NCBI RefSeq assembly: GCF_000312665.1
Contig: NZ_HF536772.1
Location: 3,333,166-3,397,165, forward strand
Source: Rhizobium mesoamericanum STM3625
Lineage (GTDB): Bacteria > Pseudomonadota > Alphaproteobacteria > Rhizobiales > Rhizobiaceae
Length of the DNA: 64,000 bases
Reading direction: 5' to 3'
Below are positions 54,485-63,673 of this stretch, piece by piece (the stretch's first letter is position 1; each line of letters begins with the position of its first letter). The notes under the pieces were generated by a model, which was not told the origin of the DNA, did no database searches, and saw nothing but the letters and a program-made list of their open reading frames with translations. The position numbers and the translations under genes are program-made.

Positions 54485-55588
54485 TTATTCTGCCGGAACG
54501 ATCTTGCCGCCTTCCCACTTGTAGAGCGCAAAGCTCTGCGAGGTCAGGTCGCCGGTCTCGCCGTAGGTCAGCTTGCCGATTGCGGTCGGAATCGGCTCGC
54601 CGCCCTTCAGCGACTTGGCAACCGCTTCGGAATCCTCGGCGCTGCCTGCCTTCTCGATGCCTGCCTTCAGCACTTCGACTGCGGCATAGGCGTTGAGCGT
54701 GAAGGCTTCGGCCGGGATGCCCTTGGCCTTCAGCGCGTCGGCTGCTGCCTTGGAGTCCGGGCTCTTGGTTGCGTCCACGGCGTTGGTGAAGATCGTGCCG
54801 CCGGCTGCGTCGGTGCCAATGTTCCAGAACTCGCTGTTGGAGAGGCCATCGCCGCCGATGATCGTCGCCTTGACGGAGAGGTCATGCAACTGGCGCGCCA
54901 GCAGGCCGCCTTCCGGGTGATAGCCGCCGAAATAGACGACATCGACGTTCTCAGCCTTGAGGCGGGTGGTGAGCGCGCTGAAGTCCTTGTCGCCAGGGGT
55001 CAGCGAGTCGTCGAGGACTTCCTTCATGCCGCCGGCATTCAGCGTGGCCTTGAAGGCATCCGCCAGACCTTTGCCGTAGGCGCCCTTGTCGTTGATGATC
55101 GCGACGCGCTTGTCCTTGAAGTTCTTCAGAACGTAGTTGGCGGCGACTTCGGCCTGCTGGTCGTCACGACCGCAGGTGCGCAGGACGTTGGCGAGGCCAC
55201 GCTTGGTGAGATCGGGAGCGGTTGCCGTCGGGGTGACCATCAGGACGCCGTTTTCGGCGAGAACGTCGGAAGCCGGGATTGCGACACCCGAGGTGACCGG
55301 GCCGACGACGAAGTGGATGCCGTCGCCGACGAGCTGGTTTGCGGCCGAAACGCCCTGCTTGGGTTCGCCCGCATCGTCAGCATATTTGAGAATGACTTTC
55401 TCGCCGAGGATGCCACCCTTCTTGTTCAGCTCGTCAACAGCGGCCTGCGCGCCATTCTTCACCTGATCGCCATAGGCGGCAACCGGGCCGGTCAGCGGCG
55501 CGATGAGGCCGATGGTGATATCTGCATGGGCGAGCGGCGCAAAGGCAAGCGAGGCGACAAGGGCCGCCGACAAAGTCTTCAGACTCAT
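54485..55588 (-). CDS. Branched-chain-amino-acid-type ABC substrate-binding protein
   Basis: This 367-residue periplasmic binding protein of the LivJ/LivK type has a signal peptide ([15 protein letters not shown]). The opening [19 protein letters not shown] is typical, as are [21 protein letters not shown] and [12 protein letters not shown] near the C-terminus. It would bind Leu/Ile/Val or a related amino acid. No livHMGF membrane or ATPase genes are nearby, so it is an orphan binding protein. The start at 55588 is preceded by AAGGAGAAAG. Confidence 0.9.
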   Translation of the reverse strand: MSLKTLSAALVASLAFAPLAHADITIGLIAPLTGPVAAYGDQVKNGAQAAVDELNKKGGILGEKVILKYADDAGEPKQGVSAANQLVGDGIHFVVGPVTSGVAIPASDVLAENGVLMVTPTATAPDLTKRGLANVLRTCGRDDQQAEVAANYVLKNFKDKRVAIINDKGAYGKGLADAFKATLNAGGMKEVLDDSLTPGDKDFSALTTRLKAENVDVVYFGGYHPEGGLLARQLHDLSVKATIIGGDGLSNSEFWNIGTDAAGGTIFTNAVDATKSPDSKAAADALKAKGIPAEAFTLNAYAAVEVLKAGIEKAGSAEDSEAVAKSLKGGEPIPTAIGKLTYGETGDLTSQSFALYKWEGGKIVPAE

Positions 55589-55793
55589 TTTCTTTCTCCT
55601 TGGGTGGGTTCCAAACCCGCGACGTAAGTACCGCAGCGGTGAGCCCAGATCGCACAACAGCCCTTGCGGGATGCGCCAAGAGGCGATCAGCGGCCGCGCG
55701 GCCAAAGCATCCGCCTGCCATGTTTGGCTTCGGCGGGTGCGTAGGAAGTTTCTTAGGAATTTAGCGCGGATTTCGCAAGAAGATAAAGAAATA

Positions 55794-55829
55794 GGGCCCT
55801 CTTTTGCCTGTTTTGGCAAAAACGGGCCC
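55794..55829 (-). terminator. Two-part stem-loop after the aminotransferase gene
   Basis: GGGCCC (55794-55799, 55824-55829) and TTTTGCC/GGCAAAA (55802-55808, 55815-55821) form a nested stem, 14 bases after the aminotransferase stop on the minus strand. A T-rich stretch follows on the minus strand, consistent with termination. Confidence 0.65.
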
Positions 55830-55842
55830 GAAAACGCGTCGT

Positions 55843-57171
55843 TTAGATGTTGTTTTGCAGAATTTCGCGCAGTTTTCCGAAGAGTTCGTCGATGTGGTGT
55901 TTCTCGATGATCAGCGGCGGCGAGAGCGCGATGATATCGCCGGTCGTGCGGATCAGCAGGCCCTTTTCATAGGCCTTTAGGAAGGCGGTGAAGGCGCGCT
56001 TGGTCGGCTCGCCAGCGATCGGGTCGAGCTCTATGGCGCCGATCAGGCCGGTGTTCCTGATATCGATGACATTCGGGCAATCCTTCAAGGAATGCAGCGC
56101 ATCGGCCCAGTAGTCGGAGAGTTCCGCGGCGCGCGTCAGAAGGCCTTCTTCCTTGTAGGTGTCGAGCGTGGCAAGTGCGGCCGCCGAGGCGATCGGATTG
56201 CCGGAATAGGTATAGCCGTGGAAAAACTCGATCATGTGCTCCGGGCCGCTCATGAACGCATCGTGGATCTCTGCGGTCACGAAGACCGCGCCCATCGGAA
56301 TGACGCCGTTGGTCAGGCCCTTTGCGGTGGTGATCATGTCAGGCTTGACGTCGTAATACTGCGCGGCGAACGGGGCGCCAAGGCGGCCGAAGCCGGTGAT
56401 GACTTCGTCGAAGATCAACAGGATGCCGTGCTTGGTGCAGAGTTCGCGGAGCTTCTGCAGATAGCCCTTCGGCGGGATCAGGACGCCGGTCGAACCGGCG
56501 ATCGGCTCGACGATGACAGCCGCAATGGTCGAAGCGTCGTGCAGGGTGACGATACGCTCAAGCTCGCTCGCCAGATCACCGCCATGCTCGGGCTGGCCGC
56601 GGGTGAAGGCGTTCTTGCCCGGCTGATGGGTGTGCGGCATGTGATCGACGCCGGTCAGCAGGGTACCGAACATCTTGCGGTTGGAGACGATGCCGCCAAC
56701 GGAAATGCCGCCGAAATTGACGCCATGATAGCCGCGTTCGCGGCCGATCAGGCGGAAGCGCGAGCCGTTGCCCTTCACGCGATGATAGGCGAGGGCGACC
56801 TTCAGCGCCGTTTCGACCGATTCAGACCCCGAATTGGTGTAGAGAACGTGATCCATGCCTTCCGGCGCGATGTCGACAAGGCGGTTCGCCAGTTCGAAGG
56901 CCTTGGGATGGCCAAGCTGGAAGGCCGGGGCATAGTCGAGTTCGCCGGCCTGTTCGCGGATCGCCTCGGTGATTTTCGGCCGGCAGTGTCCGGCATTGAC
57001 GCACCAGAGGCCGGCGGTGCCATCAAGCACCTGACGGCCGTCATGGGTCTGGTAGTACATGTCCTTGGCGCTGACAAAGAGGCGCGGCTCCTTCTTGAAC
57101 TGGCGGTTCGCCGTGAAGGGCATCCAAAAGGCCCGCAGGTCGTTTGGAGTGGTATTGAGGCGGTTGGACAT
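55843..57171 (-). CDS. Class III pyridoxal-phosphate aminotransferase (beta-alanine:pyruvate type)
   Basis: This 442-residue omega-aminotransferase has the PLP-binding Lys in [12 protein letters not shown] near residue 280 and [12 protein letters not shown] carrying the conserved Asp. [12 protein letters not shown] contacts the phosphate. Close relatives act on beta-alanine, taurine or putrescine-like amines with pyruvate as acceptor; the exact substrate is inference. The ATG at 57171 has GGAG upstream; 57183 is possible. It lies about 250 bases upstream of the Liv-type binding-protein gene, with a terminator between. Confidence 0.88.
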   Translation of the reverse strand: MSNRLNTTPNDLRAFWMPFTANRQFKKEPRLFVSAKDMYYQTHDGRQVLDGTAGLWCVNAGHCRPKITEAIREQAGELDYAPAFQLGHPKAFELANRLVDIAPEGMDHVLYTNSGSESVETALKVALAYHRVKGNGSRFRLIGRERGYHGVNFGGISVGGIVSNRKMFGTLLTGVDHMPHTHQPGKNAFTRGQPEHGGDLASELERIVTLHDASTIAAVIVEPIAGSTGVLIPPKGYLQKLRELCTKHGILLIFDEVITGFGRLGAPFAAQYYDVKPDMITTAKGLTNGVIPMGAVFVTAEIHDAFMSGPEHMIEFFHGYTYSGNPIASAAALATLDTYKEEGLLTRAAELSDYWADALHSLKDCPNVIDIRNTGLIGAIELDPIAGEPTKRAFTAFLKAYEKGLLIRTTGDIIALSPPLIIEKHHIDELFGKLREILQNNI

Positions 57172-57319
57172 GCTGTTCTCCATGGCCGTTTCGGAGGCCG
57201 TTCCCGGTATTGACTGAGGCGGATTTTTACTGCCCGGTCAAATTATCAGCGCTTCTCCGGTCGTCAAGCCGTGGACGTTGTCGTCGGGCCATCGTAGCGG
57301 CGGAGGGCGTGAAAAAAAT

Positions 57320-57341
57320 AGACCGGCATTCCTGCCGGTCT
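57320..57341 (-). terminator. Rho-independent terminator of the NolR-like gene
   Basis: A perfect 9-bp stem (57320-57328 with 57333-57341, 4-base loop) is followed on the minus strand by T7. It lies about 95 bases after the stop of the ArsR-family gene. Confidence 0.75.
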
Positions 57342-57436
57342 AGGAGTATACAGACGTACTGAAATAAGGTGCCGCACTATTCCGGGCGCATTCCTCGGCA
57401 GTGCGGCTTATAGGCCGACATTATGTCAGCGCATCC

Positions 57437-57754
57437 TTACGCCGCAGATTTGGCGCGGCTTTGAACACCATAGATGTCAGTGAGAGCTTCGAGGATCTTG
57501 AGAACCGGCTCGGAATTGCTTGAGTAGTAGATGGTCTGGGCGTCGCGGCGCGTCTTTACCAGTTTCTGGGCGCGCAGCTTGGACAAGTGCTGCGAGAGAG
57601 CGGACTGGCTGAGGCCGACTTCTTGAGCCAGCGCACCGACCGGGATTTCGCCCTTGACGAGGTTGCAGAGAATGAGAAGCCTTTTCGGATTTGCCATCGC
57701 CGACAAAAGGGCAGCGGCAACGTTTGCATTGGCGGTTAAATCGATTGTGTCCAT
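57437..57754 (-). CDS. NolR-like ArsR-family regulator
   Basis: This 105-residue winged-HTH protein has AMANPKRLLILCNLV, VGLSQSALSQHLSKLR and TRRDAQTIYYSS, close to NolR, the repressor of nodulation genes in Sinorhizobium and Rhizobium. The metal-binding Cys pair of classical ArsR sensors is absent. No nod genes lie in the window, so its target is unknown. The ATG at 57754 follows GGAAAGAAG; a start at 57784 is possible. The gene is flanked by its own terminator and so is monocistronic. Confidence 0.85.
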   Translation of the reverse strand: MDTIDLTANANVAAALLSAMANPKRLLILCNLVKGEIPVGALAQEVGLSQSALSQHLSKLRAQKLVKTRRDAQTIYYSSNSEPVLKILEALTDIYGVQSRAKSAA

Positions 57755-57850
57755 ATCTTCTTTCCGATGTGAAACTAATTTCAAAAGCGCATGTTCCCGC
57801 TCAATGCCGGACGGCGGAAACTATCAATACCGCGTCAAGATTGTATATAG

Positions 57851-58603
57851 CTAAATTTCAGGTATTGCGTATTTTATGTTACGTATATGTGAATGAACGT
57901 CGTCGACACCCTGCGCAACGGTATCGAATTCGCATCGCAGAAGCAAATCACCCGAAATCAGATCGAAACCGGCGCAATCCACTCCACAAATGCGCCAATC
58001 GCCGTCGCCGGCCTTCAGTCCCGCTGCGGCCGTCGTTGCGAGATCTGGACGCTCAGCTAGCAATTCTTGCACTATCGCGTCGGCTTTCGCCGCTACGGCT
58101 TTGTTGCCAGGAGATCGAATCGTCAGGTCATCGCCTTCCAGAATATAGGCGCGACCAAAACCGCCATTGAGGCTTGCTGACCGCGGCACAAGTCGGAAGA
58201 AACGGAAGTCGGGAAAGTCGATGTAGAGCTTCGCCTTGGCGTGGCGGTTGAGGAAACGGCTGCGTATCCGGGCGTGGATCTCGCTGTCGCGCTCGACCGG
58301 TTCGGCCAGGCATTGGGTCGTCAGGCGCGCATAGGCAAGCGGATCGCCCTTGCCGGGCTCCCCGGTTAAAAGCGAGGCGCGGCGGTCGGCATCGAGCGCG
58401 CGGGTATGCGTTGACAGACCTGAGACGAGAATGACGGGAACGCCATCGATGTCGGTGCCGAGGAGAACCCGGCTGGCGAAGGGGAAGCCGTTTTCGGGAT
58501 CGAGAACGGCGATTGCGGCATAACGTGCGGAGCGGAGAAGCGTGCGAGCGAGCTTGCGGGCTTCTCCGTCCGTTTCCCTGAGAACGGAAGCTTGATCTTT
58601 CAT
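57851..58603 (-). CDS. HugZ-like haem utilisation protein (FMN-binding fold)
   Basis: This 250-residue protein has an N-terminal pyridoxamine-oxidase-like split barrel (residues ~15-160; GFPFASRVLLGTDIDG, and SGLSTHTRALDADRRASLL) and a C-terminal DUF2470-type domain. HugZ enzymes bind or degrade haem. The ATG at 58603 is preferred over a GTG two codons before it. It lies 31 bases downstream of choV on the same strand, so it could be the last gene of the choline operon, but functionally it seems unrelated. Confidence 0.82.
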   Translation of the reverse strand: MKDQASVLRETDGEARKLARTLLRSARYAAIAVLDPENGFPFASRVLLGTDIDGVPVILVSGLSTHTRALDADRRASLLTGEPGKGDPLAYARLTTQCLAEPVERDSEIHARIRSRFLNRHAKAKLYIDFPDFRFFRLVPRSASLNGGFGRAYILEGDDLTIRSPGNKAVAAKADAIVQELLAERPDLATTAAAGLKAGDGDWRICGVDCAGFDLISGDLLLRCEFDTVAQGVDDVHSHIRNIKYAIPEI

Positions 58604-58634
58604 GTCCACTTTGTGGCGGAAGCGGGCGGCGGGA

Positions 58635-59687
58635 TCAAGCCTCTTCTTTGCGTCGATGCTGTGTCAGACCTTCGACGACGTCTTGCGCCGAAATGGTGCC
58701 GACGATCGCGCCGTTTTCGACAACCCCAATGCTGCCAGGTTGGCGTGAAAGGGCATCGAGGATATCGATGAGCGGCGTTTCGGCTCGTGCCGTGCCACTG
58801 ACGCTGGCGCCTGCGGCGGCGTGACCGAGACCGGTCTGCATCACGTCTCGCGCCGTCAGCATGCTGATCGGGTTCATGTGCTGCACGAAGTCGGCGACGT
58901 ACTGGTCGGCAGGGTTCTTGACGATCTCCTGCGGCGTGCCGCACTGGATGATGCGTCCACCTTCCATGATGGCGATCCGGTTGCCGATGCGGAAGGCTTC
59001 GTCGAGATCGTGGCTGACGAAGAGGATGGTCTTCTTCAGGCGCCGTTGGAACTCGAGAAGCTCATCCTGCAGGCGTGTGCGGATCAGAGGATCGAGCGCC
59101 GAGAACGGCTCGTCCATCAAAAGGATCGGCGCACCGGTCGCAAAGGCGCGGGCAAGGCCAACGCGCTGTTGCATACCGCCGGACAGCTCGTTGACTTTGC
59201 GGTCGGCCCATTTGGTCAGATTGACAAGCTCGAGCTGTTCGCCAACGCGCTTCTTGCGTTCGGCTTCCGGCATACCCGCGAGCTCGAGGCCGAAGCCGAC
59301 ATTCTCCGCCACGGTGCGCCATGGCAACAGCGCGAACTGCTGGAAGACCATCGACACGGTATGCATGCGCAGATCGCGTAAGCCTTTCGCGGTGGTCTTG
59401 TAAGGATTACAGAGACCGTTCGGCGTTGCCACCGAAACTTCGCCGCGCACGACGGGCGCGAGCCCGTTGACGGCTCGCAGCAGGGTCGACTTGCCGGAGC
59501 CCGAAAGACCCATAAGGACGAGAATCTCGCCTTCCTGGACGGAGAGCGAGGCGTCCGCGACGCCGAGAACAAGGCCGGTCGCAGCACCGATCTCGTCGCG
59601 GTTCTTACCCTGATCGGCCAGAGCGAGAGCGTTTTCCGGCTTGTCGCCGAAGACGATGCTGACATTGTTGAAGTGAACCGCTGTCAT
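58635..59687 (-). CDS. choV: Choline ABC transporter ATP-binding protein
   Basis: This 350-residue ATPase has Walker A GLSGSGKST near residue 62, signature LSGGMQQRVGLARA near residue 164, Walker B LLMDEPFSALD and the His-switch VSHDLDEA. A C-terminal CBS-like region (residues ~285-345) may sense ionic strength, as in OpuA. It powers choline import with ChoW and ChoX. The start overlaps choW by 4 bases (ATGA). Confidence 0.95.
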   Translation of the reverse strand: MTAVHFNNVSIVFGDKPENALALADQGKNRDEIGAATGLVLGVADASLSVQEGEILVLMGLSGSGKSTLLRAVNGLAPVVRGEVSVATPNGLCNPYKTTAKGLRDLRMHTVSMVFQQFALLPWRTVAENVGFGLELAGMPEAERKKRVGEQLELVNLTKWADRKVNELSGGMQQRVGLARAFATGAPILLMDEPFSALDPLIRTRLQDELLEFQRRLKKTILFVSHDLDEAFRIGNRIAIMEGGRIIQCGTPQEIVKNPADQYVADFVQHMNPISMLTARDVMQTGLGHAAAGASVSGTARAETPLIDILDALSRQPGSIGVVENGAIVGTISAQDVVEGLTQHRRKEEA

Positions 59688-60529
59688 ACGCCATCTCCTT
59701 CGCCCGCCGTGCGGAACATTCGGTCAAGAATGATCGCGAGGATGACGATGCAGAGGCCTGCCTCGAAACCCTTGGCGACATTGACGGTATTCAATGCGCG
59801 AACCACCGGAACGCCGAGACCGTCAGCGCCAACGAGTGCGGCGATCACAACCATGGACAACGACAGCATGATCGTCTGCGTCAGGCCCGCCATGATCTGT
59901 GGCATGGCATAGGGAAGCTCGACCTTGCGCAAGACCTGCATCGGTGTGGCGCCGAAGGATTCGGCAGCTTCGACCAGGGAAGGTGGCGTCGAAATAATGC
60001 CGAGACGGGTGAGGCGAATGGGTGCGGGGATCGCGAAGATGACGGTTGCGATCAGGCCAGGCACCATGCCGAGACCGAAAAGGATAAGAGCTGGAATCAG
60101 ATAGACGAATGTCGGAATGGTTTGCATCAAGTCGAGTATCGGCCGCAGCGCGGAATAGACCCAGGCGCGCCGAGCAGCCGCGATGCCAAGCGGAATGCCG
60201 ACGATCATGCTGACGAATGTGGAGGCGAGAACCAGTGCCAGCGTCTCCGTCGTTTCCTTCCAGTAACCTTGGTTCATGATGAACAGGAGCCCAAGACCGG
60301 TAAAGAGCGCAACGACGATCGAGCGGCGGAGCCAGTAGGCGATCGCGCTGATCCCAAGCACGACGATCAACGGATGTGGCTTCTGCAGAACGAAAAGCAG
60401 GCCGCTGATGACGTGCGCGAGAACGAAGGCAAGCTGGTTGAAGAACCAATCGGCGTTCGAAGTCAGCCAATCCACGAAAGCTTTCGCCCATGCGCCAATG
60501 GGAATTTTAACGTCGGTGATCCAGTTCAA
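59684..60529 (-). CDS. choW: Choline ABC transporter permease
   Basis: This 281-residue permease of the ProW/OpuAB family has about six membrane helices and the EAA-type loop VEAAESFGATPMQVLRKVELP, which docks with the ATPase. It overlaps choV by 4 bases and is 81 bases after choX. Choline import supplies betaine and phosphatidylcholine synthesis in Rhizobiaceae, as established for S. meliloti choXWV. Confidence 0.94.
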   Translation of the reverse strand: MNWITDVKIPIGAWAKAFVDWLTSNADWFFNQLAFVLAHVISGLLFVLQKPHPLIVVLGISAIAYWLRRSIVVALFTGLGLLFIMNQGYWKETTETLALVLASTFVSMIVGIPLGIAAARRAWVYSALRPILDLMQTIPTFVYLIPALILFGLGMVPGLIATVIFAIPAPIRLTRLGIISTPPSLVEAAESFGATPMQVLRKVELPYAMPQIMAGLTQTIMLSLSMVVIAALVGADGLGVPVVRALNTVNVAKGFEAGLCIVILAIILDRMFRTAGEGDGV

Positions 60530-60577
60530 GGGCTCGCCTATCCAGAAAGAAACAACAACAATTGCGATGATAACGGG

Positions 60578-60603
60578 AGCGGGGCGGTTTAAGCTACCCC
60601 GCT
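60578..60603 (-). promoter_or_regulatory. Stem-loop between choX and choW
   Basis: AGCGGGG and CCCCGCT (60578-60584, 60597-60603) form a 7-bp stem around 12 bases, in the 81-base gap after choX. Such loops often lower expression of the permease relative to the binding protein. Confidence 0.4.
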
Positions 60604-60610
60604 TTCGATA

Positions 60611-61567
60611 TCAGAGACCGAGGCTTTTCTTGACGGCCGGGAGGCCATCGCCGCTGCCGTCGCGCGTCTTCACGCCGGCGAGCCACGGTTCCAGTGCGGA
60701 CGGATTGGCTTTCAGCCATTCCGAGGCAGCCTTTTCCGGCTCTTCGCCATCGTTCAGGATCTTGCCCATGATCTGGTTTTCCATCTTAAGCGAGAACACC
60801 ATGTTCTTGAGCAAGGCGCCGACGTTCGGGCATTCGGCAAGGTAACCCGCACGAACGTTGGTGAAGACCTTGGCTCCTCCGAAGTCCGGCCCGAAGATGT
60901 CGTCGCCGCCGGTCAGATAGGTAAGCTTGAAGTTGTCGTTCATCGGATGGGGTTCCCAGCCGAGGAAGACGACCGGCTTGCCTTCCTTCTCCGTGCGGGC
61001 GACTTGCGCCAGCATGCCTTGCTCGGACGATTCAACAAGTTCCATGCCCTTGAGGCCGAAGGTGTTCTTGTCGATCATGTCCATGACGAGGCGGTTGCCG
61101 TCGTTGCCGGGCTCGATCCCGTAGATCTTGCCGTCGAGTTCGTCCTTATGAGCGGCAATGTCCTTGAAATCCTTGATGCCGAGCTCAGCGCCCTTGGCGT
61201 TTGTCGCCAACGTGTATTTTGCGCCGACGAGGTTCGGGCCGAAGGATTCAACCGACTTGTCGTCGAGGAAAGGGCGAACGTCCTTTTCCTGCGTCGGCAT
61301 CCAGTTGCCGAGGAAGATGTCGATGTCCTTGTTCTTCAGCGACTGGTAGGTAACCGGCACGGAGAGAACCTTGACGTCGGGGGTGTAGCCAAGACCCTTC
61401 AGGACGACTGCTGCGGTTGCGGTGGTGGAGGTGATATCCGTCCAGCCGACGTCCGAAAAATGGACGGTGGAGCAGCTGTCCGGGTCTGCTGCGAATGTTG
61501 CCGTTGCGACGGAAAGGGCAGCAACTGCGGTGGCAGTAATCAGTTTGGATGCGCTTGTTATTTTCAT
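60611..61567 (-). CDS. choX: Choline-binding periplasmic protein
   Basis: This 318-residue binding protein of the OpuAC/ProX type has a signal peptide (ITATAVAALSVATATFA-AD). The mature part has aromatic residues that would form the choline box: GWTDI near residue 42, LGNWMP near residue 88 and GWEPHPMND near residue 204. In S. meliloti ChoX these positions hold the quaternary ammonium. It is the first gene of choXWV and its promoter lies in 61568-61803. Confidence 0.94.
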   Translation of the reverse strand: MKITSASKLITATAVAALSVATATFAADPDSCSTVHFSDVGWTDITSTTATAAVVLKGLGYTPDVKVLSVPVTYQSLKNKDIDIFLGNWMPTQEKDVRPFLDDKSVESFGPNLVGAKYTLATNAKGAELGIKDFKDIAAHKDELDGKIYGIEPGNDGNRLVMDMIDKNTFGLKGMELVESSEQGMLAQVARTEKEGKPVVFLGWEPHPMNDNFKLTYLTGGDDIFGPDFGGAKVFTNVRAGYLAECPNVGALLKNMVFSLKMENQIMGKILNDGEEPEKAASEWLKANPSALEPWLAGVKTRDGSGDGLPAVKKSLGL

Positions 61568-61803
61568 TTATAGACTCCCAGTCTTACGTTCCCAAGCCAA
61601 TCACCAATAGCCGAGTTTTACAAGCGACTTGAGTGTGTTTGCGCCGCATTGCAGTACCCGATTGCGACGTCTGGTCATTTTTCCCGAATGCCGAATTTTC
61701 AAGGGTTTTGCCGATTTTCGAACGTGAATTTCCTGTGATTATCGAGAGGAGGCACTTTTCTTCGCAGTTTCTAACTTCCAAGAAGCGAAAGACGGAGAAA
61801 ACG

Positions 61804-62406
61804 ATGGCAAAACTCTATTTTAACTACTCGACCATGAACGCCGGCAAGTCGACGATGCTACTGCAGGCCTCCTATAACTACGAGGAGCGTGGCATGCGTG
61901 TCGTTTTGCTGATCGCGGCCTTCGACGAGCGCGCCGGAAAGGGGATCATCGGCTCGAGGATCGGGCTCCAGGCGAGCGCCATCGCCTTCGAACCAGAAGC
62001 GGATTTGCAGGCCTTGATCGGCGAACTTGGCAAGGTGGGGGAGCCAATCGCTTGCGTCTTCGTCGACGAAGCTCATTTCATGACACGCGAACATGTCTGG
62101 CAGCTTGCCCGGATCGTCGACCGGATGAACATTCCGGTCATGGTTTACGGCCTGAGAACCGATTTCCAGGGAAAGCTGTTTCCGGCGTCCGAGGAACTCC
62201 TCGCGATCGCCGACGAGATGCGCGAAGTGCGGACCATCTGCCATTGCGGACGTAAGGCGACGATGGTGGTGCGTCTCGACGCGGAGGGAACGGTGCTGCG
62301 CGAGGGTGCGCAGATCGACGTCGGGGGTAATGAAAAGTACGTATCGCTCTGCCGGCGCCATTGGGATGATGCCATGAACGGGCAATGGCTCGCCGAAGCG
62401 GTCTGA
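61804..62406 (+). CDS. tdk: Thymidine kinase (type II)
   Basis: This 200-residue kinase has Walker A MNAGKST near residue 11, VDEAHF near residue 92 and the zinc-ribbon Cys in TICHCGRKA and SLCRRH. It phosphorylates thymidine (and deoxyuridine) in nucleotide salvage. The start ATG at 61804 follows GGAGAAAACG. The gene is divergent from choX; the 236 bases between (61568-61803) hold both promoters and no other gene. Confidence 0.93.
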   Translation: MAKLYFNYSTMNAGKSTMLLQASYNYEERGMRVVLLIAAFDERAGKGIIGSRIGLQASAIAFEPEADLQALIGELGKVGEPIACVFVDEAHFMTREHVWQLARIVDRMNIPVMVYGLRTDFQGKLFPASEELLAIADEMREVRTICHCGRKATMVVRLDAEGTVLREGAQIDVGGNEKYVSLCRRHWDDAMNGQWLAEAV

Positions 62407-62492
62407 GCATTCCTCAAATCGATTCCGGTTTCTCAGTTTGTGCGTTAGTTTCGCAATAACCGATTCATGACCGATTTGATGGAGGCGTCCCG

Positions 62493-63566
62493 GTGCGCAA
62501 GCCTTTCTCCTTCGACACCGAGCTGGATGCGGCGCGCGCGCTTGTCGAACAGTTGCGTCTTGAAGCCAGGGTCTGCGTCGATTTCGTCGGCGAGTTTGCA
62601 CGCCAGGGTGCGGCCGTCGACGATGAACGCTTCCTTGTCGAGAACGGCCGTTTCCTGGCGTTTGTCACAAACGGCGCGAGCCTGACCAATCTTCTTGCAG
62701 AACTCGTATCTTTCCTCGACGCGATGACGGTTAAGGTTTCGGCGGATCTCGACGGTTTCCGGGGCCTCACGACGGGCGAGAAATTCATCGGTCGCTTCTC
62801 GCGTCAGCGGATGTGGCGTCGCCATGGCGCGCGGGTGCGCGCCGCCCCTGTTGTGGAGCGGCTGCGCGATCTTCTGGTGAAGTCGAACGAAACCGCTGCC
62901 GTCATTGCGAGTTACCGGACAATCGCGATCGACTTTCACAAGTTGGGCGAACATCGGTTGATCGGTGTTGTCGAGCAGCGCCGTCGGCTTGTCGACAGGA
63001 TCGATCTGGCCCGCCTTCGCATTCGGGAATTGAACGCCAAGGCGCTGACGACGCAAGGCAGGATAGGCCTTTATGGGAGTAGGGCTGAATGGGAGCGCAT
63101 GGAAGAAGAGCGGCGCGCTCTGAAGAGCGAAGCCGACCGCGTTGCCGACGAAGAACATGGAATGCGCGAGGACAGCCAGCGCCGCGAGCGCTTTATCAAT
63201 CTCTTCCAAGTCTTCGTCGACGCGCTGAATGCCCAGGTTGGTCAATGCAATGCCCTGACGCGCAAGATGGTGATCGATACTGAAGAGCGGCTGCTGATCT
63301 ATCAGGCACAGGTGGACACCGACATCCCTGGGTCAAAGGTCCAGATTTCAGCGGACCTCTTTCCAGCAATCGCCGGTCCGATTGAATTGTTTGAACGCAA
63401 TATGCTGGTGCCGCAGGAACTGGAGCATCGCAAGAGGGCCGCCGACGCCGTCTTCGCGAATAAGTTCGAGGCCTTCCGGCAGGATCCCGAGGAAAGCGCG
63501 CGCGGAGCGATCGTCGATACGACAAAAATGTCCAGGCGTCTGCGCTTGCGTTTTCTCAGATCCTAG
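62493..63566 (+). CDS. Unknown cytoplasmic protein next to DUF2333 gene
   Basis: This 357-residue, charged, largely helical protein has no signal peptide. The middle (residues ~160-240) has a coiled-coil pattern (RRRLVDRIDLARLRIREL, then an E/R-rich run). I do not recognise the family with certainty. The GTG start at 62493 is supported by GGAGG 8 bases upstream. It ends 107 bases before the DUF2333 gene and may be functionally linked to it. Confidence 0.75.
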   Translation: MRKPFSFDTELDAARALVEQLRLEARVCVDFVGEFARQGAAVDDERFLVENGRFLAFVTNGASLTNLLAELVSFLDAMTVKVSADLDGFRGLTTGEKFIGRFSRQRMWRRHGARVRAAPVVERLRDLLVKSNETAAVIASYRTIAIDFHKLGEHRLIGVVEQRRRLVDRIDLARLRIRELNAKALTTQGRIGLYGSRAEWERMEEERRALKSEADRVADEEHGMREDSQRRERFINLFQVFVDALNAQVGQCNALTRKMVIDTEERLLIYQAQVDTDIPGSKVQISADLFPAIAGPIELFERNMLVPQELEHRKRAADAVFANKFEAFRQDPEESARGAIVDTTKMSRRLRLRFLRS

Positions 63567-63673
63567 CCTCGCGCCGAAGAAACAATAATAATCAGCACGA
63601 TATTGTCCTTCGAAAAGCAAGCGCATATGTCAGTGCCCAGACAATGTTCGTCCGTCATGACAAGGAGAAGACG

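Noticed and set aside
57184..57436. Possible sRNA between the aminotransferase and the NolR-like gene
   Set aside because: Only the terminator of the NolR-like gene is evident; no independent promoter can be shown.
61568..61803. Riboswitch upstream of choX or tdk
   Set aside because: No conserved aptamer sequence is seen; it is a normal divergent promoter region.
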